From: Dietzia massiliensis
Lineage (GTDB): Bacteria; Actinomycetota; Actinomycetes; Mycobacteriales; Mycobacteriaceae
DNA: 35,790 bases
Assembly (NCBI RefSeq): GCF_018390595.1
Contig: NZ_JAHBAV010000037.1
Span: forward strand, 1-35,790
Direction: 5' to 3'
The translations under genes were made by a program, and so were the position numbers. The first letter of the stretch is position 1; each line of letters opens with the position of its first letter. Of the stretch, positions 14,986-25,000 are shown in pieces. The notes under the pieces were generated by a model. That model was not told the origin of the DNA and ran no database searches. It saw only the letters and a list, made by a program, of their open reading frames with translations.

Positions 14986-16524
14986 TCACTCTCCGATCTG
15001 AACGGGATTGGGGTGGGTCTTGCCGCGGGGGAAGCACAGGACGCCGAGCCCGACGACAGCCACGACGGTCGCCACGCCCGCCCACCGCAGCCAGGGCGTC
15101 TCGCCGGACGGGTCGAAGATCTCGGCCCGTGGCCAGGCGAGGTTGATGGTCATGAGCAGTCCGTACGCCACGGCGAGGACGTTGACGGGGATCCCCCAGC
15201 GGCCGAGCGAGAACAGGGGCCTGCCCTCGGCGTCGGTGAGCCGGGGGCCGTTCGGCCACCCCTTGAGTCGACGCATGAGCAGCGGTCCGGTCACGCAGAG
15301 GTAGGCCAGGTAGATGAGGATGATGCACACCGAGGCGAGCGTGGCGAAGATCGCGGAGTTGCCGACGTTGACCAGCAGGATGCCCATGCAGGCCAGTCCG
15401 ATCAGAACGGACGGCGCGATCGGGGTCCCGGTCCGCGGGTGGACGCGCGAGAGAGTCGTCGAGAACGGGAGCCTGCCGTCGCGTGCCATGGAGAACATGA
15501 GCCGGGTGGCGGCGGTCTGGATGGCGAGGGTGCAGATGAAGATCGCGACGACGACGTCGGCGAGGAGCACCTTCCCCCAGAAGTTCCCGAGGACCGAGTT
15601 AAGTACGTAGGGAAGGCCCTCGGTCGCCAGACGCCCGTCGGTGAGGCTGGGCGCGGCCATGAGCGCTCCCAGGATCATCAGTCCACCGCCGATGGCGGAG
15701 ACGGTCAGTGCCATCCGGATCGTCCGGGGCGCGATGCGGCGGGGATTGACCGTCTCCTCCGCGAGCTCGCCGGCCGAGCCGAACCCCACCATGACATAGG
15801 CCGCCATCAGTCCCGAGACCACCCAGGCCCAGATGTACCCGGGTTGATCCCCCATGCCCGCGGTGTCGAAGACGACCTGGGGGCCGCGGACCGCGTGGGT
15901 GAACAACGCGAGGACCACGGCGATCACACCGACGATCTCGCACGTCACGCCGATGTTGTTGACGTAGGCCATCCACCGGACGCCGATGGAGTTGATCACC
16001 GTGGTGATGACGAGCAGGACCGATCCCAGCAGGACGGCGTTCGTCGATCCGGATGGTGAGGTCAGCGCCGGGTCGTCGCCGATGATCTGGAAGCCGGACC
16101 AGATGCTCGGAAGGACGACCTGCAGGGCGATGGCCGCCGCCGAGGCGGTGACGATCTGGGCGAGGATCATGAACCACCCGCCGAACCACCCCACGATCTC
16201 CCCGCCCATCCGGCGGGACCACTGGTAGATCGCGCCCGAGATCGGGTACCTGGCCGCCAGTTCGGCGAAGCACAACGCCACGAGGAACTGGCCGGCGAAG
16301 ACGATCGGCCAGGTCCAGAAGAAGGCGGGGCCTCCGAACCCGTACCCGAGGCCGAACAGCTGGAAGATGGTGGTGAGGATGGAGACGAACGAGAACCCGG
16401 CCGCGAACGAGGCGAACGTCCCGAGGCTGCGGTGGAGCTGCTGTTCGTAGCCGAAGTCCGCGAGGTCGTCGTGGTCGCCCCGGCACTGCGGAGCCGGGGC
16501 GGTGAGTCCGGTCGGATCGCTCAT
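14986..16524 (-). CDS. APC-family permease of the urea-carboxylase-associated type (probable guanidine/urea/amine uptake)
   Basis: A 512-residue amino-acid/polyamine/organocation transporter with about 12 hydrophobic helices. Family motifs are visible: FGYEQQLHRSLGTFASFAAGF before TM1, PISGAIYQWSRRMGG, GFGSAGELAEETVNPRRIAPR in the central loop, and ATRLMFSMARDGRLPFS. The cytoplasmic ends are charged. The start is the ATG at 16522-16524 after GAGAGGAG. As the first gene of the run permease-UAAP1-UAAP2-KipAI-atzF it most likely imports the nitrogen compound that the operon degrades; permeases of this subgroup recur beside urea/guanidine carboxylase genes. The upstream 200 bp contain a GlnR-like box but no recognisable ykkC guanidine riboswitch. 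Confidence 0.88.
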   Translation of the reverse strand: MSDPTGLTAPAPQCRGDHDDLADFGYEQQLHRSLGTFASFAAGFSFVSILTTIFQLFGLGYGFGGPAFFWTWPIVFAGQFLVALCFAELAARYPISGAIYQWSRRMGGEIVGWFGGWFMILAQIVTASAAAIALQVVLPSIWSGFQIIGDDPALTSPSGSTNAVLLGSVLLVITTVINSIGVRWMAYVNNIGVTCEIVGVIAVVLALFTHAVRGPQVVFDTAGMGDQPGYIWAWVVSGLMAAYVMVGFGSAGELAEETVNPRRIAPRTIRMALTVSAIGGGLMILGALMAAPSLTDGRLATEGLPYVLNSVLGNFWGKVLLADVVVAIFICTLAIQTAATRLMFSMARDGRLPFSTTLSRVHPRTGTPIAPSVLIGLACMGILLVNVGNSAIFATLASVCIILIYLAYLCVTGPLLMRRLKGWPNGPRLTDAEGRPLFSLGRWGIPVNVLAVAYGLLMTINLAWPRAEIFDPSGETPWLRWAGVATVVAVVGLGVLCFPRGKTHPNPVQIGE

Positions 16525-16638
16525 GTGGCGGATCTCCTCTCGGGGCGGGGGCGGTGCGACGGGCGGGTCGGTGCGACCCGGGATGCGGCGGCGCCGTTTC
16601 CTGTCAGGCGATAGTTTTCTCGCCGCGCATGACACCCG

Positions 16639-16666
16639 GGTTGCGCGATGTTTCGTTCCCATTAAC
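16639..16666 (-). promoter_or_regulatory. GlnR-like box upstream of the guanidine/urea operon
   Basis: The minus strand reads TTAAT-N6-GAAAC-N6-CAACC at 11-bp periodicity about 115 bp before the permease ATG. One half-site (GAAAC) is perfect and the others are partial matches to the GTNAC-N6-GAAAC pattern of actinobacterial GlnR. Nitrogen control of a nitrogen-scavenging operon would make sense, but the match is modest. Confidence 0.3.
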
Positions 16667-16725
16667 AGGCCCTCACGCCGCCCCCGACCCCGCCCGCAGG
16701 GGCGCTGACGTGGTCGAATGTGCTC

Positions 16726-17628
16726 ATGACAGCCGACCGCCCAACAAAGGCCGACCGCCCACGCGCGTGGTCCGACGGGTTGCGGCGCGAGCTGGCCGCC
16801 CGGCTCGATCCGGCCGTGGCGACCGCGGTGTGGGTGACCGGATCGGTGGGTCGCTCAGAGGCCGTCCCCGGGAGCGATCTGGAATCCCTCGCCGTCGTCG
16901 TCGACCCCGACACCCGTGCGGTACACCGCGCCGTGGCCGCCACAGACCTGTCGGGCGCGCCGTGGTTCGCCGAGACCTCCGCGGCGTCGGCCGCCGACCC
17001 CCGCCTGGTCCGCACGGCCGCCGGGTGGTCCGCCGCCGCCGACGGCTGGGCCGCCGACCCCGCCCGCGACCTGGGGGTGGTCCACCTGGGCCTGCTCGCC
17101 GACGCCCGCCCCCTGACCGACGGCCACGACGACCCGGAGTTCCTCCCCCGGCTGGCCGCCGGCGCCGTGCGCGCGCACCCCACGGTGCTCGCCGACGTCC
17201 TCGCGGACGCCCTGGCGACCCGGGCCTCGGTACCGTCCCGGCTTCGGCTGCCGACCCGCGCCGATCCCGTGGTGGACCTCAAGGCGACCGTCCTCACCCC
17301 GGTCGTCAAGCTCGCGCGGTGGGCCGCCCTGCGTGCGGGGGTCACCGCCACCGCCACCGACGCGCGTCTCGACCTCGCCGCCGATCCCGACGTCCTCCCC
17401 GCCGACCGGTGGGAGGCCCTGCGCGAGGCCGCCCGCGTCGCCGCCCGGCTCCGGTGGGAGGTCCGGCTCCGCGCCGACGCCGACGGCCCCGGGACCGACC
17501 GGGTGCCGCTGTCCGGCCTCACCGCTGCCGAGCGCGCCGGGCTGCGGGCCGCCGCGCGCGAGATCGCCGGCGCGCAGCGCACCCTCGACTACCTGCGGTC
17601 GACCGGCCAGTTCCGGCAGCCGGGATGA
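16726..17628 (+). CDS. DUF294-type putative nucleotidyltransferase
   Basis: A 300-residue protein with a polymerase-beta-fold nucleotidyltransferase signature: VTGSVGRSEAVPGSDLES at residues 38-54, giving Gly39-Ser40 and the metal-binding pair Asp51/Glu53. The C-terminal part has the DUF294_C pattern VVDLKATVLTPVVKLARWAAL (185-205) and REIAGAQRTLDYLR-like helices near the end. There are no CBS or cNMP domains, unlike many DUF294 proteins. Composition is extremely Ala/Asp/Arg-rich. The start could be GTG 16720 or ATG 16726. Its stop overlaps the ATG of the Fic gene, so the two are translated together. It may nucleotidylate a protein or small molecule; the target is unknown. Confidence 0.75.
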   Translation: MTADRPTKADRPRAWSDGLRRELAARLDPAVATAVWVTGSVGRSEAVPGSDLESLAVVVDPDTRAVHRAVAATDLSGAPWFAETSAASAADPRLVRTAAGWSAAADGWAADPARDLGVVHLGLLADARPLTDGHDDPEFLPRLAAGAVRAHPTVLADVLADALATRASVPSRLRLPTRADPVVDLKATVLTPVVKLARWAALRAGVTATATDARLDLAADPDVLPADRWEALREAARVAARLRWEVRLRADADGPGTDRVPLSGLTAAERAGLRAAAREIAGAQRTLDYLRSTGQFRQPG

Positions 17629-18455
17629 CGCGCCACCCGGCCACCGCGGCGATGCTCGCGGTATCCGCGCTCGAGGGATGGGGCCCCGGGGACCACGACG
17701 ACGAGGTGCTCGGACTCGTCGACCGGGGCGTCTCCGGTCGGCTGATCCGCCTCCGCGTCCTGGAGGCGATACCCGCGGAGGCCCGCCGGCGACCCGGTCC
17801 GCGGGTCCTGGCCCGTCGCGCCCCGTACCTCTACCGGGGGACGCGGGTGCTGCAGAACTCCCTCGGGATCACCTCGGCCGGGGCTCTCGCGCGGGCGGAG
17901 GCCCTGCTCGTCGTCGCCGCCGGGGCACGCCTCCTGCGCGCCCCGGGGCCCGCGCCGGGGACGGTGTCCGACGTCCACGCCGCGCTGTTCGGAGACGTGT
18001 ACGCCTGGGCCGGGCGGCCGCGCATCGTCGACCTCAGCCGGCGGGGATCGGTGTTCGCGCCCGCCTCCCGCGTCCCGGCCCTCGTCGCGCCCCTCGAGCG
18101 GCCCGCGCGGATCGTCGCCGACGCGCTGGCCTCCGCGCCGGCGGCCGCGCCCCGCCGGACGGTCGCCGCCCTGGCGCTGGCCGACTGGTACGCGCGGTTC
18201 AACCACGTGCACCCGTTCCGCGAGGGCAACGGCCGCGCGGCCGCCGTGGCCGCGACGCTCGCCGCGCGCGCCCACGGCCTCGACCTGGACTTCGGCCGCA
18301 CCTCGCGCGAGATGTGGGTGCAGGCCGCCGTGTCCTCAATGCCCGCCCCGCCCCGCCGCTCGGTCGATCCCACGGCGCACCGGTTCGAGTTCCTCCGTGT
18401 GACGATCGACGACAGTGTCACGATGGACCGGACCCCGACCCGGAGGACGCCCTGA
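17625..18455 (+). CDS. Fic/DOC-family protein with incomplete Fic motif
   Basis: A 276-residue Fic-fold protein. The active-site loop reads HPFREGNGRAAA (residues 196-207), matching HxFx(D/E)GNGR with catalytic His196, but the usual final Arg of GNGRxxR is Ala207. Other family marks are LYRGTRVLQNSLGITSAGALARAE (residues 69-92) and VHAALFGDVYAWAGRPRIVDL (117-137). Fic proteins transfer AMP or a related group from a nucleotide to protein hydroxyls and are often toxins. No clear inhibitory (S/T)xxxE(G/N) helix was found. The ATG overlaps the stop of the nucleotidyltransferase gene (ATGA), and the next gene overlaps this stop (TGATG). Whether the changed motif still adenylylates cannot be told from sequence. 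Confidence 0.85.
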   Translation: MTRHPATAAMLAVSALEGWGPGDHDDEVLGLVDRGVSGRLIRLRVLEAIPAEARRRPGPRVLARRAPYLYRGTRVLQNSLGITSAGALARAEALLVVAAGARLLRAPGPAPGTVSDVHAALFGDVYAWAGRPRIVDLSRRGSVFAPASRVPALVAPLERPARIVADALASAPAAAPRRTVAALALADWYARFNHVHPFREGNGRAAAVAATLAARAHGLDLDFGRTSREMWVQAAVSSMPAPPRRSVDPTAHRFEFLRVTIDDSVTMDRTPTRRTP

Positions 18456-19048
18456 TGTACTCGCCCGGCCGACCCCGCCTCGTGGACCGGCGGCGCCCCG
18501 GGGCCACGCCGGCCGACGAGATCCTCGACGCCGCGGCGGAGCTGTTCACCACCCGCGGGTACACGGCCACCTCCACCCGGGCCATCGCGGACGCCGTCGG
18601 ACTCCGTCAGGCGTCCCTCTACACGCACTTCCCCACCAAGGCCGCGATCCTCTGCGCGCTGCTCGACGCGACGGTGGCCCCGGCGCTCGAGCACGCCCGC
18701 CGGCTCCGCGCCGGGGGCGGGGACCCGCGCGAGACGCTGCTGACGCTGGCGACGCTCGACGTCGAGGGCCTCCTCGCCTCGCGGTGGAACGTCGGGATGC
18801 TCTACGTGCTGCCCGAGGTGGCGGGGGACGAGTTCGCGGAGTTCCGGGACGCACGCTCGGAGCTCCGGGAGATCTACCGCGAGCTCGTCGCCCTGTGCCG
18901 CCCCGACCTCGACGCCGACGATCCGGCGCTCGACCTGCCGTTCCGCGTGGTCGAGGCGGTGATCGCGCACCGCCAGGACCACCCGTCCGTCCCCGTCGAC
19001 GCGGCGCGGTGGGGCCGGGCCGCGGCCCGGGCGGTCGGGCTCGGGTGA
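18455..19048 (+). CDS. TetR-family transcriptional regulator
   Basis: A 197-residue regulator. The N-terminal helix-turn-helix is typical: ADEILDAAAELFTTRGYTATSTRAIADAVGLRQASLYTHFPTKAAIL (about residues 20-66). The C-terminal ligand-binding region is diverged. The ATG at 18455 has GGAGGA upstream and overlaps the Fic stop by one base. Its own stop TGA overlaps a GTG that can start the next gene, so it sits inside an overlapping operon and may autoregulate it. The ligand is unknown. It is the only complete regulator in the window, and so one candidate (without further support) for binding the two TGAC-N4-GTCA palindromes. Confidence 0.9.
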   Translation: MYSPGRPRLVDRRRPGATPADEILDAAAELFTTRGYTATSTRAIADAVGLRQASLYTHFPTKAAILCALLDATVAPALEHARRLRAGGGDPRETLLTLATLDVEGLLASRWNVGMLYVLPEVAGDEFAEFRDARSELREIYRELVALCRPDLDADDPALDLPFRVVEAVIAHRQDHPSVPVDAARWGRAAARAVGLG

Positions 19049-22026
19049 GCGGCCGTGTCGGACCCGTGGTGCACCATGGCGGTGTGACCGGATCCCAGGC
19101 TCATCCCCCCGCCCTCGTCGCCGAGGTCCGCCGCCTCCGGGCGGCCGATCCGCTCGGCCGGATCACCGTGATCGTGCCGTCGTTCGGGGCCGCCCGGGAC
19201 CTGGTCCGCGCGCTGGCCTTGTCCGGCGGCGCCGTCAACGTGGCGGTCCGGACCGCCGCCCAGGTCGTCGACGAGCTGTCCGGACCGGTGCTCGCCCCGC
19301 GGGCCGCGGTGCCGTTCCCGCTCCTGGCCGCCGCCGTGGACAAGGCGCTCGACGCGGATCCGGGCCGCCTGGCCGCCGTGGCCGCCGAGCCCGTCACCGG
19401 GCAGGCGGTGGCCCGTGCGTGCCTGCGCCTGGGGACCGTCGAGCCCGGGTCGGTCACCGCCGAGACACCGCTGCACTCCGAGGTGCTCCGCCTCGCCGCC
19501 GAGGCGCACGAGATGACGGGCGGCGCCTACTACACGCAGTTCGAGGCGGTGACCACCGCGCTGGAACGGCTGGACGACCTGGGCCGGGTCGTGCTCGCCG
19601 CGCCGCTGCGGGGCACGCACGCCGAGCGGCGGCTGCGGGTCGCGCTCGCCGAACGCGGCGTGACGCCCGTTGCCGGCACCGGGTCGGACCATCTGGCCTC
19701 CGCCGCGGAGCCCGCGTCCGGGGACGCGGTCACCGGGACCCACGTCCTGCACGCGTCGGACTCGGACGACGAGGTGCGGGCGGTGGTCCGCTTCGTCCGC
19801 TCCCGCCTGGCCGAGGGGGTCCCCGGCCACCGGATCGGCGTCTACTACCCGTCCCCGGACCCCTACCTGCGCCTGCTCCACCGGGCGTTCGCCGAGGCGG
19901 GGATCGCCGTGTACGGGCCCTCCGACTCGACGTTGGGTCGCTCCCCCGCCGGCCGGTCACTGGTGCGCCTGCTGCGCCTGGACACGTCGGTGATGCCGCG
20001 GGCGGAGCTGCTGTCGATCATCGCCGAGGGCTCGGTCACCCCCCTCGACGACTCGGGGGCCGCCGTGTCGTCCCGGCGCGTCGAGAGCCTCACCCGCACC
20101 CGCTTCCCGGTGATCGGCGGCGGCGACTGGGACCGGCTGGACGAGCACCTGCGCACCGAGCCGGAGGCATCGGGCGAGTCGGAGGTGCTGGGTGAGTCGG
20201 ACCGCGCGGCCGCGTCGGCCCTGCTGCGGTTGATCCGCCTCATCCGGTCCGGGTTGGCCGCGGTCGACGCCGCCCGGACCTGGACGGAGGCCGCCGACGC
20301 GGTGCGCGGCCTGGTCACGGCGGCCTTCCGGCAGGGCCCGGACCGCGCGGCGGTCCTCGCGGTGGTCGGCGCCCTGGCCGACCTCGACGCCATCGCACCC
20401 GCCATCACCCGGGACCGCGTGGCGGGCGCCGTCACTGCCCGTCTCGACCCGGTGGGCGACCGGGTCGGCGAGGAGGGCGCGGGCGTGGCCCTCGGGCCGA
20501 TCGACGACGCCGTGGGCCGCGACCTGGACACGGTCTGCGTGGTGGGGATGGCCGAGGGGCTGCTGCCCGTCCTCCACGCGCCCGACCCGCTGCTGCCCGA
20601 GGGATCCGTCGAGCCCCCGTCGGCCGAGGTGCTCGACGAGCGCTACCGCGTCCTCCAGCTCGCGCTGGCCGCCGGCTCGGAACGCCGGCTGTGCTCGTTC
20701 CCCCGCGGTTCGATGCGCGGCGGTGGGGACCGGATCCCGTCCCGCTGGCTGCTCCCCACGCTCTCCCGGCTCGTCGGCTCGCCCGTCCACGCCACCCGCT
20801 GGCAGGAGGACGTGGCCGGGTGCGCTGCCGTGATCGGCGTGTCCTCGTTCGTCGACGGGGTCCTGGCCCCGCCCGTGGCCCTGGGGACCGACCCGGCCAC
20901 CCGGACGGAACTACGGCTTCGCGACCTCGCCGCCGGCGGGTGGCGCACGCGCCCCGACGCCCCCGCGCTGCTCGTGGCCGCCCACGAGATGCGCCGCGAC
21001 CGCCGACAGGGCCGGTTCACCCGGTTCACGGGCGACGTGTCGTCGGCCGCCGACCTGCTCACCGTCCTCGAGCAGCCCCTCTCCCCGACCCGGCTCGAGG
21101 ACTGGGCCCAGAGCCCCTACCTGTTCTTCCTCTCCACCGTCCTGCGGGTGCGCACGCTCGACGATCCGGCGGCGGACATCGAGATGGACCTGCGCGACTA
21201 TGGCGATCTGGTCCACGCGATCCTCCAGCGGTACGTCTCCGCCCGGATCGAGAGCGGCTCCGGGCCGGACCGGGACCTGCTCATGGCGGCCCTCCGGCAC
21301 GAGTGCGAGGCCGCGATCGCCGCCTCTCCCGGCCTGGTCGCCTCCCTGTGGCGCCGACGCGAGATGATGCTCGCCGCCGAGCTCGACCGGTGGTTCGCCG
21401 AGGACAGCGCCGACTTCGACGCCGGCTGGCGGCCGGCCGCGACGGAACTCGGGTTCGGGCGGTCGGACGGCGACGGCGCGGTCGTCGAGATCCCGTTCGA
21501 GGTGTCCACGTCGACCGGCACGGCGACCGTGCTCCTGGCCGGGTCGATCGACCGACTCGACGTGCGCGCGGGCACGCAGCGCGTCACCGATTACAAGACC
21601 GGTAGGCCTCCCGAGGCGGAGGCCCGCCCGACCGTGGACGATCCCACCCTCCACGGCACCCGTTTCCAGCTGCCCCTCTACGCCGCGGCCGCCCAATCCG
21701 CCGGGCGGGCACCGGTGAGCGGGGCCCGGTACTGGTACTGCACCGAGCGCGGGGAGTTCGAGCAGATCTCGCTCGACATCACCGAGGACGTCATGGACCG
21801 CGTCCGCGAGGACGTCGGCCACCTGATCGACGCCCTCCAGCGCGGGTGGTTCCCGCTCAAGGGCGGCCGGGGCTCCTCGCGCGATCTGGCGAACCTGCTC
21901 GGCGGCGACGAGCTGGACCGCGCATGGGAGAAGCTGTCGGGCCAGGAGCCGATCTCGTCCCACCCCGCGTTCGCGGGCTTGGTCGCCGCGGTGACCACCG
22001 AATCCGAATCGGAGACGACCTCATGA
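19045..22026 (+). CDS. AddB-like PD-(D/E)XK nuclease subunit
   Basis: A protein of about 993 residues pairing with the helicase encoded next. The N-terminus (ITVIVPSFGAARDLVRALAL) resembles the AddB/RecC-like helicase fold but has no intact Walker A, so it is probably not an ATPase. The C-terminus carries a RecB-type nuclease: His724 (GDLVHAI), Asp836 (SIDRLD), Asp849-Tyr-Lys851 (TDYKTGR) and a Q.PLYAAAA helix. Four cysteines of the AddB iron-sulfur site were not evident. The start is uncertain: GTG 19045 overlaps the TetR stop (GTGA), and GTG 19084 is the main alternative. Its stop overlaps the downstream ATG. Together they would process DNA ends as AddAB does. It is distinct from AdnAB, in which both subunits have helicase motors. 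Confidence 0.85.
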   Translation: MSGRVGPVVHHGGVTGSQAHPPALVAEVRRLRAADPLGRITVIVPSFGAARDLVRALALSGGAVNVAVRTAAQVVDELSGPVLAPRAAVPFPLLAAAVDKALDADPGRLAAVAAEPVTGQAVARACLRLGTVEPGSVTAETPLHSEVLRLAAEAHEMTGGAYYTQFEAVTTALERLDDLGRVVLAAPLRGTHAERRLRVALAERGVTPVAGTGSDHLASAAEPASGDAVTGTHVLHASDSDDEVRAVVRFVRSRLAEGVPGHRIGVYYPSPDPYLRLLHRAFAEAGIAVYGPSDSTLGRSPAGRSLVRLLRLDTSVMPRAELLSIIAEGSVTPLDDSGAAVSSRRVESLTRTRFPVIGGGDWDRLDEHLRTEPEASGESEVLGESDRAAASALLRLIRLIRSGLAAVDAARTWTEAADAVRGLVTAAFRQGPDRAAVLAVVGALADLDAIAPAITRDRVAGAVTARLDPVGDRVGEEGAGVALGPIDDAVGRDLDTVCVVGMAEGLLPVLHAPDPLLPEGSVEPPSAEVLDERYRVLQLALAAGSERRLCSFPRGSMRGGGDRIPSRWLLPTLSRLVGSPVHATRWQEDVAGCAAVIGVSSFVDGVLAPPVALGTDPATRTELRLRDLAAGGWRTRPDAPALLVAAHEMRRDRRQGRFTRFTGDVSSAADLLTVLEQPLSPTRLEDWAQSPYLFFLSTVLRVRTLDDPAADIEMDLRDYGDLVHAILQRYVSARIESGSGPDRDLLMAALRHECEAAIAASPGLVASLWRRREMMLAAELDRWFAEDSADFDAGWRPAATELGFGRSDGDGAVVEIPFEVSTSTGTATVLLAGSIDRLDVRAGTQRVTDYKTGRPPEAEARPTVDDPTLHGTRFQLPLYAAAAQSAGRAPVSGARYWYCTERGEFEQISLDITEDVMDRVREDVGHLIDALQRGWFPLKGGRGSSRDLANLLGGDELDRAWEKLSGQEPISSHPAFAGLVAAVTTESESETTS

Positions 22027-25000
22027 GCCAGCTCCCCGACCAGGCCGCCCGCGACCGCGTCGAAACGGACACCGCCGCCACCCTGTTCGTCGAGGCGGGG
22101 GCCGGGACCGGCAAGACGTACGCCCTCGTCCGCCGTCTCAGCACGCTCCTGCTGGACGACGCGGTGCCGATCGACCGGATCGCCGCCATCACGTTCACCG
22201 AGAAGGCGGCCGCCGAGCTGCGCGACCGGCTGCGCGTCCACCTGGTGGAGCGGCGCGCGGAGGGTGATACCCGCGCGGACAAGGCCCTGGCCGGGCTCGA
22301 CACGGCCGCGATCGGGACCCTGCACTCCTTCGCGCTGCGCCTGCTCTCCGAGAACCCGCTCGAGGCCGGGATCCCGCCCAAGGTGACCGCCCAGCAGGAC
22401 ACCGCTGAGGCCGCGGCCGTCGAGGCGCTGTGGCAGGAGTGCGCGACCGTCCTGTTCGGCAGCGGCCCGACGGCCGAGCGATCCGGGAACCTGGCACGGG
22501 CCGTCGACGACATGCTCGACGCGGGCGTCAGCCCTCTCGCCTTCCGCGAGGTCGTCGTGGCCCTGCACCGCGACTGGGACCGCCTGCCCGGCGAGCCCCT
22601 GTACTCCGGGCCGGCCGAACTGCCCGGGTCGCCGGACCTGTCGGAGGTCGTCGCCGCGATCGGATCGATCGTGGGGTGGCGTGACTCGTGCCGGGACGAG
22701 ACGGACCTGTTCTACGAGACCCTCGGCAAGCACCAGGCGTGGCTGGAGAGTCTCGAGGCCGCTACCACCGATCCGGCCGCGTCCCCCACCTGGGTCGAGC
22801 TCCTCGCCAAGCCGGTGGGGGTCGGGCGCGGCGGTAAGGGCGCCAGCTGGGGCGGGAAGGACGTGCTCGACTCCATCAAGGAGGAGATCAGGCAGCTGCC
22901 CGAGCTGTGCGGTGAGGTCCTCGCCGCGCACTGGCGCCCACGGATCGCCCTCGTGCTGGACGCGCTGATCCCCGTCGTCCGCAGGCACGCCGACGAGCGG
23001 CGCCGCCACGGGACGCTCCAGTTCCACGATCAGCTGGTCCTGGCCCGCGACCTCCTCCGGAACGAGGCCGTCCGCGACCGGGTGCGGGAGCGCTACCAGC
23101 GGATCCTCATCGACGAGTTCCAGGACACCGACCCCATCCAGCTGGACCTGGCCGAACTGCTCACCTCCGGGCCGGGAGGGTCGGGGACCGAGCCCGGGCG
23201 CCTGTTCACCGTCGGCGATCCCAAGCAGTCCATCTACCGTTTCCGGCGTGCGGACATCGCGACGTACCTGCGCGCCCGGGAAGGGGACGGCGGTGCCACG
23301 AGCGGGGTCGAGGTGGAGCGGCTGAGCACCAACTTCCGCTGCTCGCGCGCCGTGCTCGACTGGGTCAACGACGTGTTCTCCGAGGTCCTCACCGCGACCG
23401 ACGGCGTCCAACCCGAGTACCGCGCGCTGGAGCCCGCGCCCGGTCGCCCCGCGCACGACCCGGCGCACGGGCCGCGTCCGTTCGTCTTCCGCACCGAGGA
23501 CGTCCCCCCGCACTGCCCGCCGGAGGCGAGTGACGACCACACCCGTCACTGGATCGAGGCCGCGGACGTGGCCCGCGTGATCGTCACCGCCATCCGCGAA
23601 GGCTGGACCCACGAGTCGAAGAACGGCGAGCAGACCCCCCTTCGTCTCGGTGACATCGCGATCCTCCTGCCGTCGCGCGGATCGCTGCCCATGCTCGAGA
23701 CCTGCCTCGATCACGCCGGGATCGACTTCCGGACCGAGGCGTCCTCGATCGTCTACGGGACTCCGGAGGTCCGCGATCTCCTGCTGGCCGTCCGTGCCGT
23801 GGCGAACTCCGCCGACGAGGCGTCACTCGTGGGTGCCCTGCGCTCGCCCCTGTTCGGCTGCGGTGACGACGACCTGGTGCGCTGGCGCGCCGGTGGCGGC
23901 AGCTGGACACTCACCGCCCCCGCCCCTGCCGACCTCGTGTCGTCGCCGGTCGCCGAGGGCATGCGGTACCTCTCGGCCCTCGACTGGTCCACCAGGCGGC
24001 CGGGCGAACTCCTCGAGAGGCTCGTGCACGACCGGATGGTCTTCGAGTCCGTCGCCGAGTCCCCCAGGCGGCGTGACCTGTGGCGGCGGATCCGGTTCGT
24101 GATCGAGCACGCGTGGCAGTGGGAGGAATCTGCGGCCGATCCCGCCCGCGCCGACCTGCGGGAGTACGCCGACTGGGCGATGGCGCTGACCGCCGAGGAC
24201 GCCCGCGTGCCCGAGGCCGCGATCCCCGAGATCGGCGTCGACGCGGTGCGCATCACCACCATTCACGCCTCCAAGGGTCTCGAGTACCCGATGGTCGTTC
24301 TCGCCGGCATGAGCCGTAAGTGGCCCGATGACCGGTCCCGCCTGCTCTGGACGCAGGACGAACCGCCGCGGCCCGCGGCGTCGTTCTCGGCGATCGTCCG
24401 CGATCCGGACTTCCGCCGCGCCGCCGCGCGCGAGGCCGAACACTCGCTGGCCGAGCGGATCCGCCTGCTCTACGTGGCCACCACCCGCGCCGAGAGCCGG
24501 CTGGCGGTCTCGGGGCACGGCTACGTGCTGACCCAGAAGAAGACCCCCAAGAAGCTGTGGGGGTCGCTGCTCGGGTCGATCGTCGAGGTGCCCGACGCGC
24601 CCGCGCTGGTGGAGTACGGCGAGAACCTGCTCGAGGCGGCGGCCGCGCCGGAGGTCGACGTGCCCGACGAGGCCGGGTGGACCGAGCGCACCCGCGAGAT
24701 CGCGGCCCGGTCCGCCGAGCGTGCGGGCTGGTCGGCGACCCGGATCGTACACCCCGACGTGGTGGACGCCGCACCAGGAGACGAGGACGTCGAGCGCCAA
24801 CCGTCCCTCCCCCAGCAGCTGGCCGCCGCGCTGCGGGAGCGGTTCGCACCGGCCCCGGCCCGGCCGGAGGAGCTGCCGCCCAGGCCGCGGTACACACCGG
24901 TCGCCTCCGGGCCCGACGTCGGCACCGCCGTGCACCACCTGGCCGAGCACACCGATCTCACTCGACTGCTCGGACCGGCTGCCGACCCGGACTCCGCAGT

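Noticed and set aside
16525..16725. Guanidine-I (ykkC) riboswitch upstream of the permease
   Set aside because: I looked for the conserved ykkC elements on the minus strand and did not find them; only a GlnR-like box is visible.
21678..23714. 678-codon minus-strand frame across the AddB/AddA junction
   Set aside because: Antisense of two genes with complete helicase and nuclease motifs.
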